32,771 bases of DNA from the NCBI GenBank assembly GCA_015680685.1, contig MNCI01007799.1:144494-177264 (forward strand), given 5' to 3'. Below the pieces are notes generated by a model. It was not told the DNA's origin, ran no database searches, and saw only the letters and a program-made list of their open reading frames with translations. The stretch's first letter is position 1, and the number at the start of each line of letters is the position of its first letter. The stretch is from Gnetum montanum. Lineage: Eukaryota; Streptophyta; Gnetopsida; Gnetales; Gnetaceae. Shown here one piece after another: positions 7,496 to 17,399 of the stretch. Made by a program: the position numbers and the translations under genes.

Positions 7496-9986
7496 ATGTC
7501 TCACTCATATGGAAATGATTATGAACCACGTAGCATAACTATTCATTAGAGAACTAACATATTATACAATGAAAAATATTCGAGTGATCCATCTTATGAA
7601 GGGATTTTTCATGATCATGGCCATCCTAACAACACTCAAAGACTACATTCACCTGAGGCAAACAATCTTGAAGGAGATGACATCAGTCCTAAACTATGGA
7701 AGGACTCAAGGCCTAAGACATCCTTGGTACTTAGAAATGATAAACCAAGGGACCATGAGGAACATTATAGAAGCCATGGCTATCCTACCAGTTCCTCCTT
7801 TTCATCTTCCCCCTCAACTTCAACATCTAGCTCTGATGAAGATGAACATATAAATAAAGATAGAGCTCCACGAAAGGGTCAGAGTAAAAGCAAAAATTGA
7901 ACCCATGGACATACTCAAGGTCATTAACATGAATACAAGTCCCATAATCACCAACAATCAAATAGATATTTTAATCACCACCTATCTCACGATGATCATA
8001 AATCCCTGTTAGTCCCTAAAAGCCTAATGCACATCACAGAGGCTGTTAAGATATCTCACAAGCATCTCAAGAAGAGTTGACTACCTAAGCTCAACCTAAA
8101 TAATATTTCAAAATTTGTAGGAGGCTATGATTCAGATATGCAACATCATTTACAGGCCTTCCATGATGCTTGTGTGCTCAACAATGTGGACAATAAATGG
8201 CAAAAGCTTCAGCTCTTTCCTATGACACTAATCGATAAAGCCAAAGTATGGTATAGATCATTGGAACCAAATTCGATCAAACAATGGTCAACCATGCTAG
8301 AACTTTTCACTAAAAGATACCAGACTTATGCACAAGTGTCCACCTTAAGGAGACAAATCCAAAGATGGAAACAAGAACAACAAGAACCCTTAGACATGGC
8401 CTTAGATAGATACTATGCCTTACTAAATAAATGTCCATGTCATAAGTTCTCTGAGAAAGAGCAAATACTCCACATTATAGATGGGCTTAGTAATGAAACA
8501 AGGGTGAACCTTGGAAAGTATGCCCAAGGACAACTATATAAGCTCCAAGGCCACCAGGTCAAAGAACTAATAGAGCATTTGGCAAAAGAACAGAGAGAAT
8601 TATCTAAATGGGAGAATGCCAAAGGGTTTGAATAGGACCCAACTCTAGAAATAACAAGGGTTCGAAGCCATAATGAAAAGATGACAACCAATTCTAAAAG
8701 GATGATATAGTCCCAACCTTTGCCAATACAAAAATCAATAGACGAAATTGAGGCAAAGCATAACAAGATGGCCATATGGGCAAATGAACAAAGTGTGAAC
8801 TTATAAGACACTGTCAAGGACATGGCCATCCAAAATAAACCTAGAAATCAAAACAAACAGAGGGCATAGAAATCAGAAATAGTTAAGGACACTATTTGAC
8901 AACCATGGAGAATGGCTAACAATAACAAGGCCAAAGGCTCAACTACAGACAATGAGGATGGATGTGATGTCTGTTTATATGACCATCCAAAGGGTCGTTG
9001 CCTAGTCTTGTCACATCTATATGAGCATTGGGCAGGGAGGTTGCACCCAAAATTCATACAAAGGTATCAATTTAAGTACATCCCTGTTCCACAAGGTAAT
9101 TATGGACAGCCCCATGACCCATTATACTATCTTGAGGGGAACTATTACTAGCCTCAATACTTTGCTCCACCATAGTGGCAAAACTCATAGGCATGGGGAA
9201 GGCTACCATCTAGTCAACCACATCCTCCCTATCCACCAAAACCAAATGCCTACTATGTCCAACATCCTGTTTCTCCAACTAGTTCTAAATCCTCTACTTC
9301 CAATCACCATTATCACTCTCTTGAGTACCATTGACCCATGTCTTCTCCTGAGGGATCACCACCTCATACTTCTCACACTTCTCCTTACCCTCGATATTCT
9401 CATCTATCATCTCCTTCTACACTACCATCAGATGCATCAGATGGTTCTGCACCACTGTGCCAACCAATGAATGTAACTTGTGCTACTACTATTAACAGAA
9501 GTAGGTTCCCTCTACAATGTGGGAAGCGTCCCTTCTTTAGGCATGATCGTAAGAAGAAGAATCATACTTCTGAATCTACTTCACCTTCTAAACTAGGCCA
9601 AGGAAAACCTGGTGCCACACCTTCCTTAGCCCCATCAACTGCCCTTGTCACCATACCTAGGCTTCCACCTCACACTTCAACATCCAATGAATTCACCAAT
9701 GTGAAGGGACACAGATCCGTGCATACCGCCATCTAGCCAAGGGTGTCATAGTGGGTCAGATTTCCCTCATAATGTACACACATCATCTAACCTGCCCCAC
9801 TATGCTTTCTATAATCAAGTGTGTGATCAACGATTTCTCTACCCAGCCATCATACCACCAATAGACACCCAGTGGTTGGGGCATGATGGACCCCTAATGT
9901 TTCATACATGCATAGATCCTATTCATCCACTTATTAATCCTAGCCATAACCAAATGTTTAGTTATGGGGGTCACTCCCCATTCTAA
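7496..9986 (+). pseudogene. Element B gag (capsid-nucleocapsid) with many stop codons
   Basis: From ATG 7496 one frame runs to 9733 without a net frameshift, interrupted only by stop codons at 7547, 7898, 7925, 8078, 8633, 8708, 8804, 8867, 8897, 9149, 9173, 9188 and 9332. Order: N-terminal Ser/His/Lys-rich region (to about 8050); retrotransposon capsid domain (8080-8632, with a W-R-L/tail pattern around KAKVWYRSLEP and LRRQIQRWKQ); charged linker; zinc knuckle CX2CX3HX4C at 8963-9001 followed by L-LSHLYE; Pro/Ser/Thr-rich C-terminus. A +1 shift between about 9700 and 9736 leads into a further open stretch ending at TAA 9984-9986. The knuckle matches that of element C. Gag would package RNA into virus-like particles; this copy is dead. 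Confidence 0.85.
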
Positions 9987-9989
9987 TTT

Positions 9990-10215
9990 TTAGGATTCTT
10001 AAGTGTCTTTTAACTCTTTTGTTTTACACATTTTTTGTTTTACAAATTTTTGTTTTCATTTTCTTTATTTTACATATTTTTGTTTTTCAGGTTATTGATC
10101 TTTTATAAGTTTTTGTTTCACACCATCGTTAATATATTTGATATTTATTGCATAAACTTTTACTTTCTTTTATATATCTTCTTGTGTTTAATGTGTTTCT
10201 CTACTCTTTATATAT
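9990..10215 (+). repeat. Element B T-rich block
   Basis: Recurring TTTTGTTTTACA words like those after integrase in element A. In B it follows gag directly, which marks where pol has been lost. The 95-codon open frame across it is a low-complexity artefact. Confidence 0.6.
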
Positions 10216-10765
10216 CATCCGTACACATCTTGGACCTCGTGTATGATTGCTACTGGGATTACCAAGCACATATCCTAGGTATGCTACTGGGATACCAAGT
10301 AGTCACACTTAAATGCTCGTGATTAACTCATACTCATTTTGCATTTAATAACAGGGATAGGAGAGGAAGGTAGAGATAGATTAATTAACAAAGTAGTAAA
10401 TAACAATTAAATAAATAAACTAAGTGAATGCTGCAATGATGAAGTAATCTCAATCTTTATTTCTGGTCATGTGTGTGTCCAAGTACATCACACTCAAATG
10501 AAGGTGTCGTACAATTATAATCATCACACTGCAGTCATGCATTGGAAGAAAGGGTTGAGAAGAACAAAAAATGAAAACTAACTTCTAACTAAACTACTGA
10601 TTGACTCCCCGACTCCTTGCACCTGCATGTGTATTTATAGGCCCACACAGGAGTCACGATATCGTGAATCTGATATTGCTAGCCAGGCCGTGATATCGCG
10701 TACTCGATATCATGGATCCGATATCGCGAGTCCGATATCGAAGCCTAATGAATCATGATTCATCA
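10216..10765 (-). mobile_element. Truncated minus-strand LTR inside element B
   Basis: Read on the minus strand it starts at 10765 with TGATGAATCA, runs through a GATATC array and a TATA box (TATAAA from 10639), and matches the solo LTR at 16110-16982 into its U5 (near 10216, ACACATCTTGGACCTC). The last 300 bp or so of LTR are missing, so no target duplication can be read. Its first 20 bases form a nearly perfect palindrome. It sits three bases from hairpin copy d. Confidence 0.8.
10639..10739 (-). promoter_or_regulatory. U3 site array and TATA box of the truncated minus LTR
   Basis: On the minus strand six sites have 5' ends at 10739, 10725, 10711, 10697, 10677 and 10663 (steps 14, 14, 14, 20, 14), and TATAAA follows 24 bp after the last. 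Five are exact GATATC and one is AATATC. This is the same spacing as the LTR at 24124, on the opposite strand. Confidence 0.7.
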
Positions 10766-10768
10766 CAT

Positions 10769-10827
10769 GGTGTGGTCCTCATTAAAAAAAAGAAAAAAAA
10801 GAGAGAGATGAGTATTCAAAGCAAACC
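10769..10827 (+). repeat. Hairpin repeat, copy d (element B)
   Basis: GGTGTG with TCCTCAT (10776-10782) faces ATGAGTA (10808-10814) and AAACCCC across a long A/GA-rich loop. The stem is partly degraded. Confidence 0.45.
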
Positions 10828-10868
10828 CCTTGGACAAAATAAATGAGAAAACGCATGGGTCTTTGCAT

Positions 10869-10911
10869 GGTGTGGTTCCCATTCAAAAAACATGGGAACT
10901 CAAAGCACACC
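10869..10911 (+). repeat. Hairpin repeat, copy e (element B)
   Basis: The cleanest copy: GGTGTG / CACACC (10906-10911) outside, TTCCCAT (10876-10882) / ATGGGAA (10892-10898) inside, with a 9-base A-rich loop. Confidence 0.65.
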
Positions 10912-12119
10912 CCTTAGACCAAATAAAAGGGCTACAAGAACTGGTTATGGGACTTGTATTATATCCTCTAACTAAGGCCCTTTCTTACTTCCTACTTTCT
11001 CTCCAATTTGGAATGGTGGTTATTTTGTGGAAGCATTCTTATGTCTCAGGGGATGGACTAGTCTTAGAATGTTGATGCGAAGTCACTGGAAGTGGTTGGT
11101 TTTGGTTTGGACTAAGGATGGATCCTACTAAGTCATTTAATCACAAACTCCACAAGGGACTTCATGTGACCATAATTAGGAACTTCATTCCATTCTCTCT
11201 CTCATCCATTTATGCTTTTCAGGCCTCACCTCACTACTGGTTTCATGTTTTGATTCAATGTTCTGGTTTGATGTGTTGGGTTTCTTAGTTAGTTACTTTT
11301 GGGTTTTTGTACTTAACTTTCCATAACCATTAATCATCCATGGTGCCCATGGACTCCTTGGTTTGAAGTTATGCAAGGGCATAAAAGGCTTGTGCTTGCT
11401 TTGGGGAGGACCTACTTACATATCTTTTGGTTTGGTTAAGTTAAGTTCTTTACCCTTAGACATTGTTATAATAAAATTCTTTTTATTTACCCCATCAATT
11501 CCATCCAATTGTGCACATATTCACAATTTTTTTTTAGTGAATTCTTTCTTTTATTAATTATGACTTTATATGCCCTCTTTTTAGTATTCCTTGTGTTAAG
11601 CTTTTTCTAAATGTTATGGACCACTTCTCTTAACCCGTTTATCATTCTTCCCATTAACATTACTAAGCAACCAAACTACCACAATCACAACTTAGCTAAA
11701 TAAAATCACTAACAAGACAAGGTATTCAATTGTTATGTATTACACTTTATATATTCATACTTGATTTTGTTGTGATTGCAATGGGGACAATGGACTGGAA
11801 GTGGAACTATCTTCACCAAGGAGGATGCAACAATATCACTCACGGGAGATTTCTCATGATTGTTGGATCTCTTCTACCTCTCCCTCATTCTTCTATTGTT
11901 GAGAGGAGTTGGATGTCATTGGATGCGAGGGTGTTCTTTCCTATTGTCATGAACACCCAATTTTGTACACAACTATAATGTTGTATGCTTAGGAACTTTT
12001 GTATTTGTTTGTTTTCTCTGTGTCACTCTGCATGTCAGTCAAACAGTCCATACCTCCTAATATATTTTGTAAGGGACTTGGTCCTCTTCTTCTATACTCA
12101 AGGACGAGTTTTCATTCAA

Positions 12120-12130
12120 TCGTGGGGGTA
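12120..12130 (+). other. Polypurine tract of element B
   Basis: A short purine-rich run (TCGTGGGGGTA) abuts the 3' LTR and would prime plus-strand synthesis. Element A has ATGGAGGT in the same position before 14340. Confidence 0.6.
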
Positions 12131-12979
12131 TGATGAATCGTGTTTTACATGAGCTCCAATATCAAAGCAACCACGATATCAGGTACATGATATCGAGTAT
12201 GTGATATCGTGGCCCAAGATGTGATATCATACATACGATATCACAGGGTTACTCTTGGGTCTATCAATATAGCACCCGGGTCCATAATTAAGTAGTTTTT
12301 AAAGTCAAGTAGCAAAACTCTTGCAGTTTGTCCATTTAAAAGTTAGAATATTTTCCAAGTGCCCGCAGTAGGAGGTTTAAGTGTGATCAGATCTTTATTC
12401 AAGCATTGATGTACCTAAACACACCATTGTGTTGGCAATAAAGATGAGCTCTTTGATTCATCCTTGCAACACTTGAGACTTTCTTTCTTTATGCATTTAT
12501 AAGTCATGCTTTTATGTAGTTCACATTTAATGTTGTTCATTCAATAATTAGTTTTGATTAATCAAGCAATTAATTAAAATACACAAGCACGACCCCTTCG
12601 AACATACATGTGACACTTGGTAACTCCAAATGGATTAGCATTTGACAACCCACCAGTGTTACTTGAAGTTCAAGAAGTGTCCAGAAAGTGGGGATAGTTA
12701 CTTGTGTTAGGCTAGATTAGGCAATAGTTTACTTAGCACTTTTATTCTTGTTTTAGCTGATCAAATTAATAAAACACAAAATAATAAAAATCTTATGCCT
12801 CACTCTGGACTAAACCATACGTGACAAAGCTACTACTAGTCCAAGTGGGAAGACAACGAATTGTGATTCACATATAACTGTCTAGGTGCTAAAACTAGTC
12901 CATCCGCGGAGTTCGACCGGATCATGCATACACGCTCATATTCATATGGTTGAGCGTAGGAGTACCTCGCCACTCATCA
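12131..12979 (+). repeat. Element B 3' LTR
   Basis: 849 bp, TGATGAATCG... to ...CTCATCA, matching the 5' LTR at 6508-7370. In the first 165 bp roughly 20 differences can be counted by eye, mostly transitions. The TATA box is changed to TATCAA (12262-12267). Polyadenylation signal AATAAA is at 12437-12442. Confidence 0.9.
12158..12267 (+). promoter_or_regulatory. U3 site array of element B 3' LTR
   Basis: Sites start at 12158, 12175, 12189, 12203, 12223 and 12237 (steps 17, 14, 14, 20, 14). Five are exact GATATC and the first is AATATC, so this copy keeps the array better than its 5' partner. The TATA position, 25 bp on, reads TATCAA. Confidence 0.7.
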
Positions 12980-12984
12980 TTAAG
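12980..12984 (+). repeat. Target site duplication of element B, right (TTAAG)
   Basis: Partner of TCAAG at 6503-6507, with one transition. Confidence 0.7.
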
Positions 12985-14331
12985 AAGCAAAAGAGAAAAA
13001 AAGATGGAGATTCAAAGCACACTCCTTGGACAAAATAAATGCATTTGTCTTTACATGGTGTGGTTCCCATTTCAAAAGAAAAAAAATAATAGGAATTCAA
13101 AGTGCACCCCTTAGATATAATAAATAGGCTACAAGCACTGGTTATGGAACTCGTCTTCTCTAACTAAGACCCTTCCTCACTTCCTACTTCTCTAATTTGA
13201 AATGGTGGTTGTTCTATGAGAGCACTCTTGTGTCTCAGGGGATGGATGGATCTTAAAATGTCGATGCGAAGTCACTAAAAGTGGTTGGTTTTGGTCTGGA
13301 CTAAGGATGGATCCTATCAAGTCATTTAACCACAAAATCCACAAGGAACTTCATGTTATCGTAATTAGGAATTCCATTCCACTTTCTCTCTTTCTCTCTC
13401 TCTTATCCATCTATGCTTTCCATGTTCCACCTAATTGTCAATTTCATGTTTTGGTTCAATATCCTGGTTTGATGTGTTGGAATTCTTAGTTAGTTACTGC
13501 CAAGTTTTTGTACTTAATCTTTTGTAACCATTAATCATCCACACAGCCCATAGACTCTTTGGTTTAAAGTTATACAAGGGCATAAAAGGCTTGTACCTAC
13601 TTTGGGGAGGACCCACTTGCATATCTTTTGGTTGGGTTAGTTAAGTTCTTTACCCTTAGACATTTTCAGAATCAAATTTTTTTTTTGTTTACCCCATCAA
13701 TGACATCCAATTGTGCACATTTTCTTAATATTTTTCAAGTTAACTTTTCTTTTTATTAATGTGAATTCTTATACCCTCTTCAAATATTTCCTTGTGTTAA
13801 ATGTTTTTCCGATCTAGTGGACCGCTTATCTATTTTACCCTATTTGTCTTCTTGCTAAACTACTCAAAGAAACCAATCTACCACGATCACAACTTAGCCA
13901 AGTGTAACCACTAATGAGACAAAGCATTTAATCACTATGTGTTACACATTACATACTAATTCATGATCCTATTGTGATTGTAATGGGAAGCATGGAATGG
14001 AAGCCAGACCGTCTTCATCAAGGATGATGTAGTAATACCACACAATGAGGACCATTCGTGATCGAAGAATCTCTTCTCTCTCTCTCTCATTCTCCTATTG
14101 CCAAGAGGTGTTGGATGCCAATATTCTCCAGGGTGTTCAGTCCTCTTCTCATAAACATCCAATGTTGTACAAATTGTAATTTTACACATTTGGGCACTCA
14201 GAGTCTATATGTCTATTGCATCTGAGTCAATTTTTCATGTTAGTCAGTAATCTCATACCTACCCAATATGTTATATTGTAAAGAACTTGCTCCTCCTCTT
14301 CTTCACTTGAGGATGTGTTTTCATTCAATTA
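12985..14331 (+). other. Element A 3' region, right of element B
   Basis: Continues the 3' region of A that starts at 5760. It contains the 3' arm of hairpin copy b (to about 13026), hairpin copy c (13057-13108), a CT microsatellite near 13382-13402 and another near 14071-14090, and ends in the polypurine tract. It is the homologue of 10766-12119 in element B. No coding frame is conserved between the two. Confidence 0.7.
13057..13108 (+). repeat. Hairpin repeat, copy c (element A)
   Basis: GGTGTG and TTCCCAT (13064-13070) face AATAGGAA and GCACCCC across an A-rich loop; the 3' arm has lost some pairs. Confidence 0.5.
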
Positions 14332-14339
14332 TGGAGGTA
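14332..14339 (+). other. Polypurine tract of element A
   Basis: TGGAGGTA directly before the 3' LTR at 14340, in the position of the tract of element B. Confidence 0.5.
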
Positions 14340-15204
14340 TGATGAATCATTGTTTGATGTTGGCTGACACATTGGGTATGTGACATTGGGGCTAGAACGT
14401 CACGTACATGATGTTCGGGCTTAGAACTAACCTCAGATGCCTGACGTTGGGGTATATACCATAAGTCTATAAATACCACGCCCGGGCTCTAGTTTTAGGA
14501 AGTTTTTCATTAGATGGTTTTTAGTTTTCAAGCAAGGTAGTGAAGCTCATGTTGTTTCTTCCTCCTAGAGTTAGAATATTCTCTGAGTGCCCATAGAAGG
14601 AGTCTAAAGTTTGTATGGTTCTTTGTTCAAGCACTAATGTACTTCAACACAACAGTGTAATGTGAATAAAACAAACTCTTTTGACAATCCTTGCAACATT
14701 GAAAATAGCTTAATATTTTCCTTATTGCATTTTACTTTCCTATTCTTTACATTAATGCATTTGATTACATAATTTATCTCCAGCAGTTAGTGAACACAAG
14801 CATGACAACTTTGAGCATTCATATAGTACTTGGTAACCCAGCAACGCTTAATGTTTGGTAACCTAGTAGTGCTATATGTGTTCAGGAAAGTGGAGCAATT
14901 ACTTGTGTTAGGCTAGATAGACAATAGACATTAGTTTTCAATCTACTCTACCCTTATTCTTGTTGTAGGTGATTACATCCATAAAATATAAAATGACAAA
15001 AAATCATATACCTCAATTACACTTAAACCATATCCTTGAGCCTCATAAGTGTAGTTGGAAAGACAACGAACGTTCTCAATGCCATTTCACTTCCTAGAGG
15101 AACTAGTGTATGAGATAACTATAGGTCCACAAACTTTGACTAGATCGTGCATAAAACCTTAGTGATTCATATGGTTGGGTGTAGGGGTACCTCGCCACTC
15201 ATCA
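14340..15204 (+). repeat. Element A 3' LTR
   Basis: 865 bp, TGATGAATCA... to ...CTCATCA. TATAAA at 14468-14473. It shares the R-U5 body and the conserved 3' terminus with the other LTRs, but its U3 core differs (see array). Confidence 0.85.
14368..14473 (+). promoter_or_regulatory. U3 site array of element A LTR, AACGTT-type core
   Basis: Sites start at 14368, 14382, 14396, 14410, 14429 and 14443 (CACATT, GACATT, AACGTC, GATGTT, AACCTC, GACGTT): steps 14, 14, 14, 19, 14, then TATAAA 25 bp on. The sites are near AACGTT with transitions, so the core differs from GATATC while the spacing is the same. The first three 14-bp units are easy to see because two of them continue with TTGGG. Confidence 0.6.
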
Positions 15205-16109
15205 GATCTCTAAAGTAATCTTTGGCAGATGAACTTGATTTGAAAAAGATGTTTCCATTAATTTAACATGCAATTCCATTGGCTAGTGCATATTCTACTT
15301 ATTTTGAATCTTCAGTAGATAAATTAGATTCTAAAATTTAGGAATATATGATGTTGATGGATAACACTCATCAAGAACCACAATTTACCAATTACTCTAC
15401 TATGATTAATGAAGATGGGTCAACAACATTCTTCATTAAGACTTTGAATTATATTTGGTACAATGCCTAATTCTTTCAAGTTACCAAGTTACTAGAGTTA
15501 ATTTCTAAAGAAGAAGTTAATAAGAATCAAGATCAAGCCTTGCCATCCCAAACAAGACCATCCAATCACATACCACTTATGGTAGAATTACAATTACTCC
15601 CATCAGTTCATAAGATTAATTAAGATCAAGAAGCATCTCATTTTTACTTTTATTGGATTAATCTTATTATTTTATTCATTATTCAATTTATATTTCAATT
15701 AAATGAGTAAAATATCTATGGTAATAAAAATTGGGGATAAAGAATTTTCCCTACCTTCACTTGGGTAACTAGATCCAAGTTGCACTTTGTGTGACCTTGG
15801 TTAGGACTAGTGATTGGTGGTTGATAAATCTTTAATTCACCTTTTATCATTATCTTGGAAAACAAAGTAAGTATCAAGAAAGTAATATTTAATTTTACTT
15901 ATATATTTTCTCACATATATTTTGTTTATAGAATAAACAAGAAATAACTTCAAGTTTAAAGAAGAAATCAAATTATGAATACGAGCATTCATGAAAAAAA
16001 GCATTGGAGCTGGAAAATGATAGAGAGCGTGGACTCATTTAAGGATGAATGAAACCTAAGATGGGTAGAATTATCACATCCCCATTCCCAAATGATGCTG
16101 CTACCTAAT
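15205..16109 (+). pseudogene. Unassigned stretch with a decayed reading frame
   Basis: Right of element A. One plus frame from 15222 to 15620 (133 codons) has only three stops (15264, 15339, 15468), fewer than expected in sequence this AT-rich. It reads Asp/Glu/Lys-rich at the start and Pro/Ser/His-containing later. I recognise no domain. The remainder (15624-16109) is AT-rich without features. It could be a remnant of another element's gag or of a host gene. Confidence 0.25.
16105..16109 (+). repeat. Target site duplication, left (CTAAT)
   Basis: CTAAT here and CTAAT at 16983-16987 flank the solo LTR exactly. Confidence 0.85.
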
Positions 16110-16982
16110 TGATGAGTGGCGAGGTACCCCTACACTCAACCATACGAATACGAGCATTTTCACGCGTGATCCGGTCGAACTCCGTAGACAGACTAGTTGT
16201 GGCACCTAGACAGTTAGCCTTAGGTCATAGTTCATTGTCTTCCCACCTGAACTAGTATTAGCTTTGTCACATATGGTTTAGTCCAGAGTGAGGTGTATGA
16301 TGGGTTTCTAATCTAATGTTACTCCTGAAGGTAATGGAAAGTAATATTAACTAGGCTAGGAGGAAAGAGTAAGAGAGAATCTAAACTAGCCTAAGTGTGA
16401 TGAGCATCTGTTCCTTAATCATCCATACACATCTTGGACCTCATGCAGGACTACCACTAGGATTACCAAGTGCATGGCCTAAGTACGCTACTAGGTTACC
16501 AAATAGTCACACTTAAATGCTCGTGATTAAGTCGTACTCATTCCGCGTTACTAGGAGATAAGGGTGAGAGAGATTAAATAAGAAAGAAATAAATAATAAC
16601 AATTAAATAAAAAATAATTAAACTAAGTGAATGCTGCAATGATGAAGTAATCTCGATCTTTATTTTCGATCACGTGTGTGTCCAAGTACGTCACACTCGA
16701 ATAAGGATGCCGTACAATTACAATCACCACACTGCAGGCAGACACTGGAAAATATTCTATCTCTGGAAGGGAAAAATTGCCAAAGCTTCGCTAAAGGAAA
16801 AGCTAGATGCCTAAAACTGGGAAAGTCGCCTCTTATTTATAGACATTGAGGCAGGCTGCGATATCACGTATTTAATATCGTGGTAGGTTGCGATATCACG
16901 TATGCGATATCACGGCCGCTGCAACAATAGGGTTGTGATATGACGGCTGCGATATCACAGCCAGCAAATTCATGACTCATCA
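16110..16982 (-). mobile_element. Solo LTR, minus strand, perfect target duplication
   Basis: 873 bp, on the minus strand TGATGAGTCA... to ...CTCATCA, flanked by perfect CTAAT repeats (16105-16109, 16983-16987). No internal region remains, as expected after recombination between two LTRs. The U3 array is of GATATC type. It is the closest relative of the truncated LTR at 10216-10765. Confidence 0.92.
16836..16956 (-). promoter_or_regulatory. U3 site array and TATA box of the minus solo LTR
   Basis: On the minus strand TATAAA begins at 16841. Sites going upstream have 5' ends at 16865 (24 bp), 16879 (14), 16897 (18), 16911 (14), then after a gap of 31 at 16942 and 16956 (14). The cores are GATATC with one or two altered copies; one unit in the gap is unrecognisable. 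Confidence 0.6.
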
Positions 16983-16987
16983 CTAAT
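16983..16987 (+). repeat. Target site duplication, right (CTAAT)
   Basis: Exact partner of 16105-16109. Confidence 0.85.
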
Positions 16988-17394
16988 GAAGATGGTGTCT
17001 TTTCATAACAAGTGTTATTGTTATCTTAACAAGACCCAAAAGGTTAGCTGTAATTAAGACTTGAAAGAATGCATTGTAATAATGAATGTGTCTCTTAAGG
17101 TAACCTTTAGGGGTTTAACCTAAGGCATTTATACCTGGGGTTAGAGGTTGTGCCAGAATGGAGTGGCAAAGTCAGTACAGGCAAGTCATGGGAAGTCGGG
17201 TGAAGCAGGATAGGAAGTGGACTGGCCATCCCTTTTGGCTGGGTTATACGCCTAACCATGGTGGCAGTGCTAGATTGCCTCTAAGGGATAGATGCCGAAG
17301 GAAGAAAACTCCAAGGAACACTCTTGGAGCATGATCCAAATACACTATTCCGTATTAATAAAGCATTCTTTTCTTTCTCTTTTTGCATTTTTCC
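16988..17394. other. Unassigned LTR-like stretch of a different family
   Basis: More GC-rich than its surroundings and unlike the LTR family of A-C. On the plus strand it carries TTTATACC (a possible TATA at 17117) and AATAAA near 17357-17363 followed by a CT-rich tail. This spacing would fit U3-R-U5 of another LTR element or a 3' gene end. It abuts the broken 3' end of element C. Ends and target duplications are not identifiable. Confidence 0.3.
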
Positions 17395-17399
17395 TATGG

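Larger units (their letters stand above)
10766..12119 (+). other. Element B 3' region between gag/T-rich block and polypurine tract
   Basis: About 1.35 kb, collinear and clearly similar to 12985-14331 of element A, including the segment GATGCGAAGTCACT, a CT-rich run and the approach to the polypurine tract. It begins with two hairpin repeats (10769-10827 and 10869-10911). No long frame is conserved between the two copies, so it is probably non-coding. The repeat of the same block on both sides of the 3' LTR of B is explained by nesting and not by local duplication. Confidence 0.7.
6508..12979 (+). mobile_element. Element B: gag-only LTR retrotransposon with two LTRs
   Basis: A 6.47-kb plus-strand element. 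It has a 5' LTR (6508-7370), primer-binding site (7372-7389), long decayed gag (7496 to about 9986), T-rich block, inserted minus-strand LTR fragment (10216-10765), 3' region with two hairpin repeats, polypurine tract and 3' LTR (12131-12979). No protease, RT, RNase H or integrase sequence is found. The T-rich block that follows integrase in A follows gag directly here. B therefore looks like a non-autonomous, gag-bearing derivative, comparable to the known TR-GAG class, that relied on pol from relatives such as A and C. The two LTRs differ at many sites, so the insertion is old. Confidence 0.88.
3715..15204 (+). mobile_element. Element A: 5'-truncated Ty3/gypsy retrotransposon, interrupted by element B
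   Basis: Plus-strand element made of the RT tail, RNase H and integrase (3724-5750), a T-rich 3' region (5760-6507), then after the inserted element B (6508-12979) the rest of the 3' region (12985-14339), a polypurine tract and a 3' LTR (14340-15204). The 5' LTR, primer site, gag, protease and most of RT are absent; the break is near 3715. The join across B is supported by a near-perfect 5-bp target duplication. The integrase and 3' region closely match those of element C on the other strand. The sequence after the 3' LTR is GATCT, but its partner is not in the window. Confidence 0.85.

Noticed and set aside
8440-8829. Minus-strand frame of 129 codons
   Set aside because: Antisense of the gag of element B, which has a recognisable capsid domain.
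10035-10322. Plus-strand frame rich in Phe, Leu and Tyr that looks like membrane helices
   Set aside because: Low-complexity T-rich DNA gives such residues automatically; it also runs into the inserted LTR fragment.
13382-14090. CT-rich runs
   Set aside because: Ordinary microsatellites in the 3' region of element A; no sign of function.
10766-14339. Apparent 1.35-kb direct duplication around the 3' LTR of element B
   Set aside because: Explained by nesting: one copy is the 3' region of B and the other that of its host element A, confirmed by the 5-bp target repeat.
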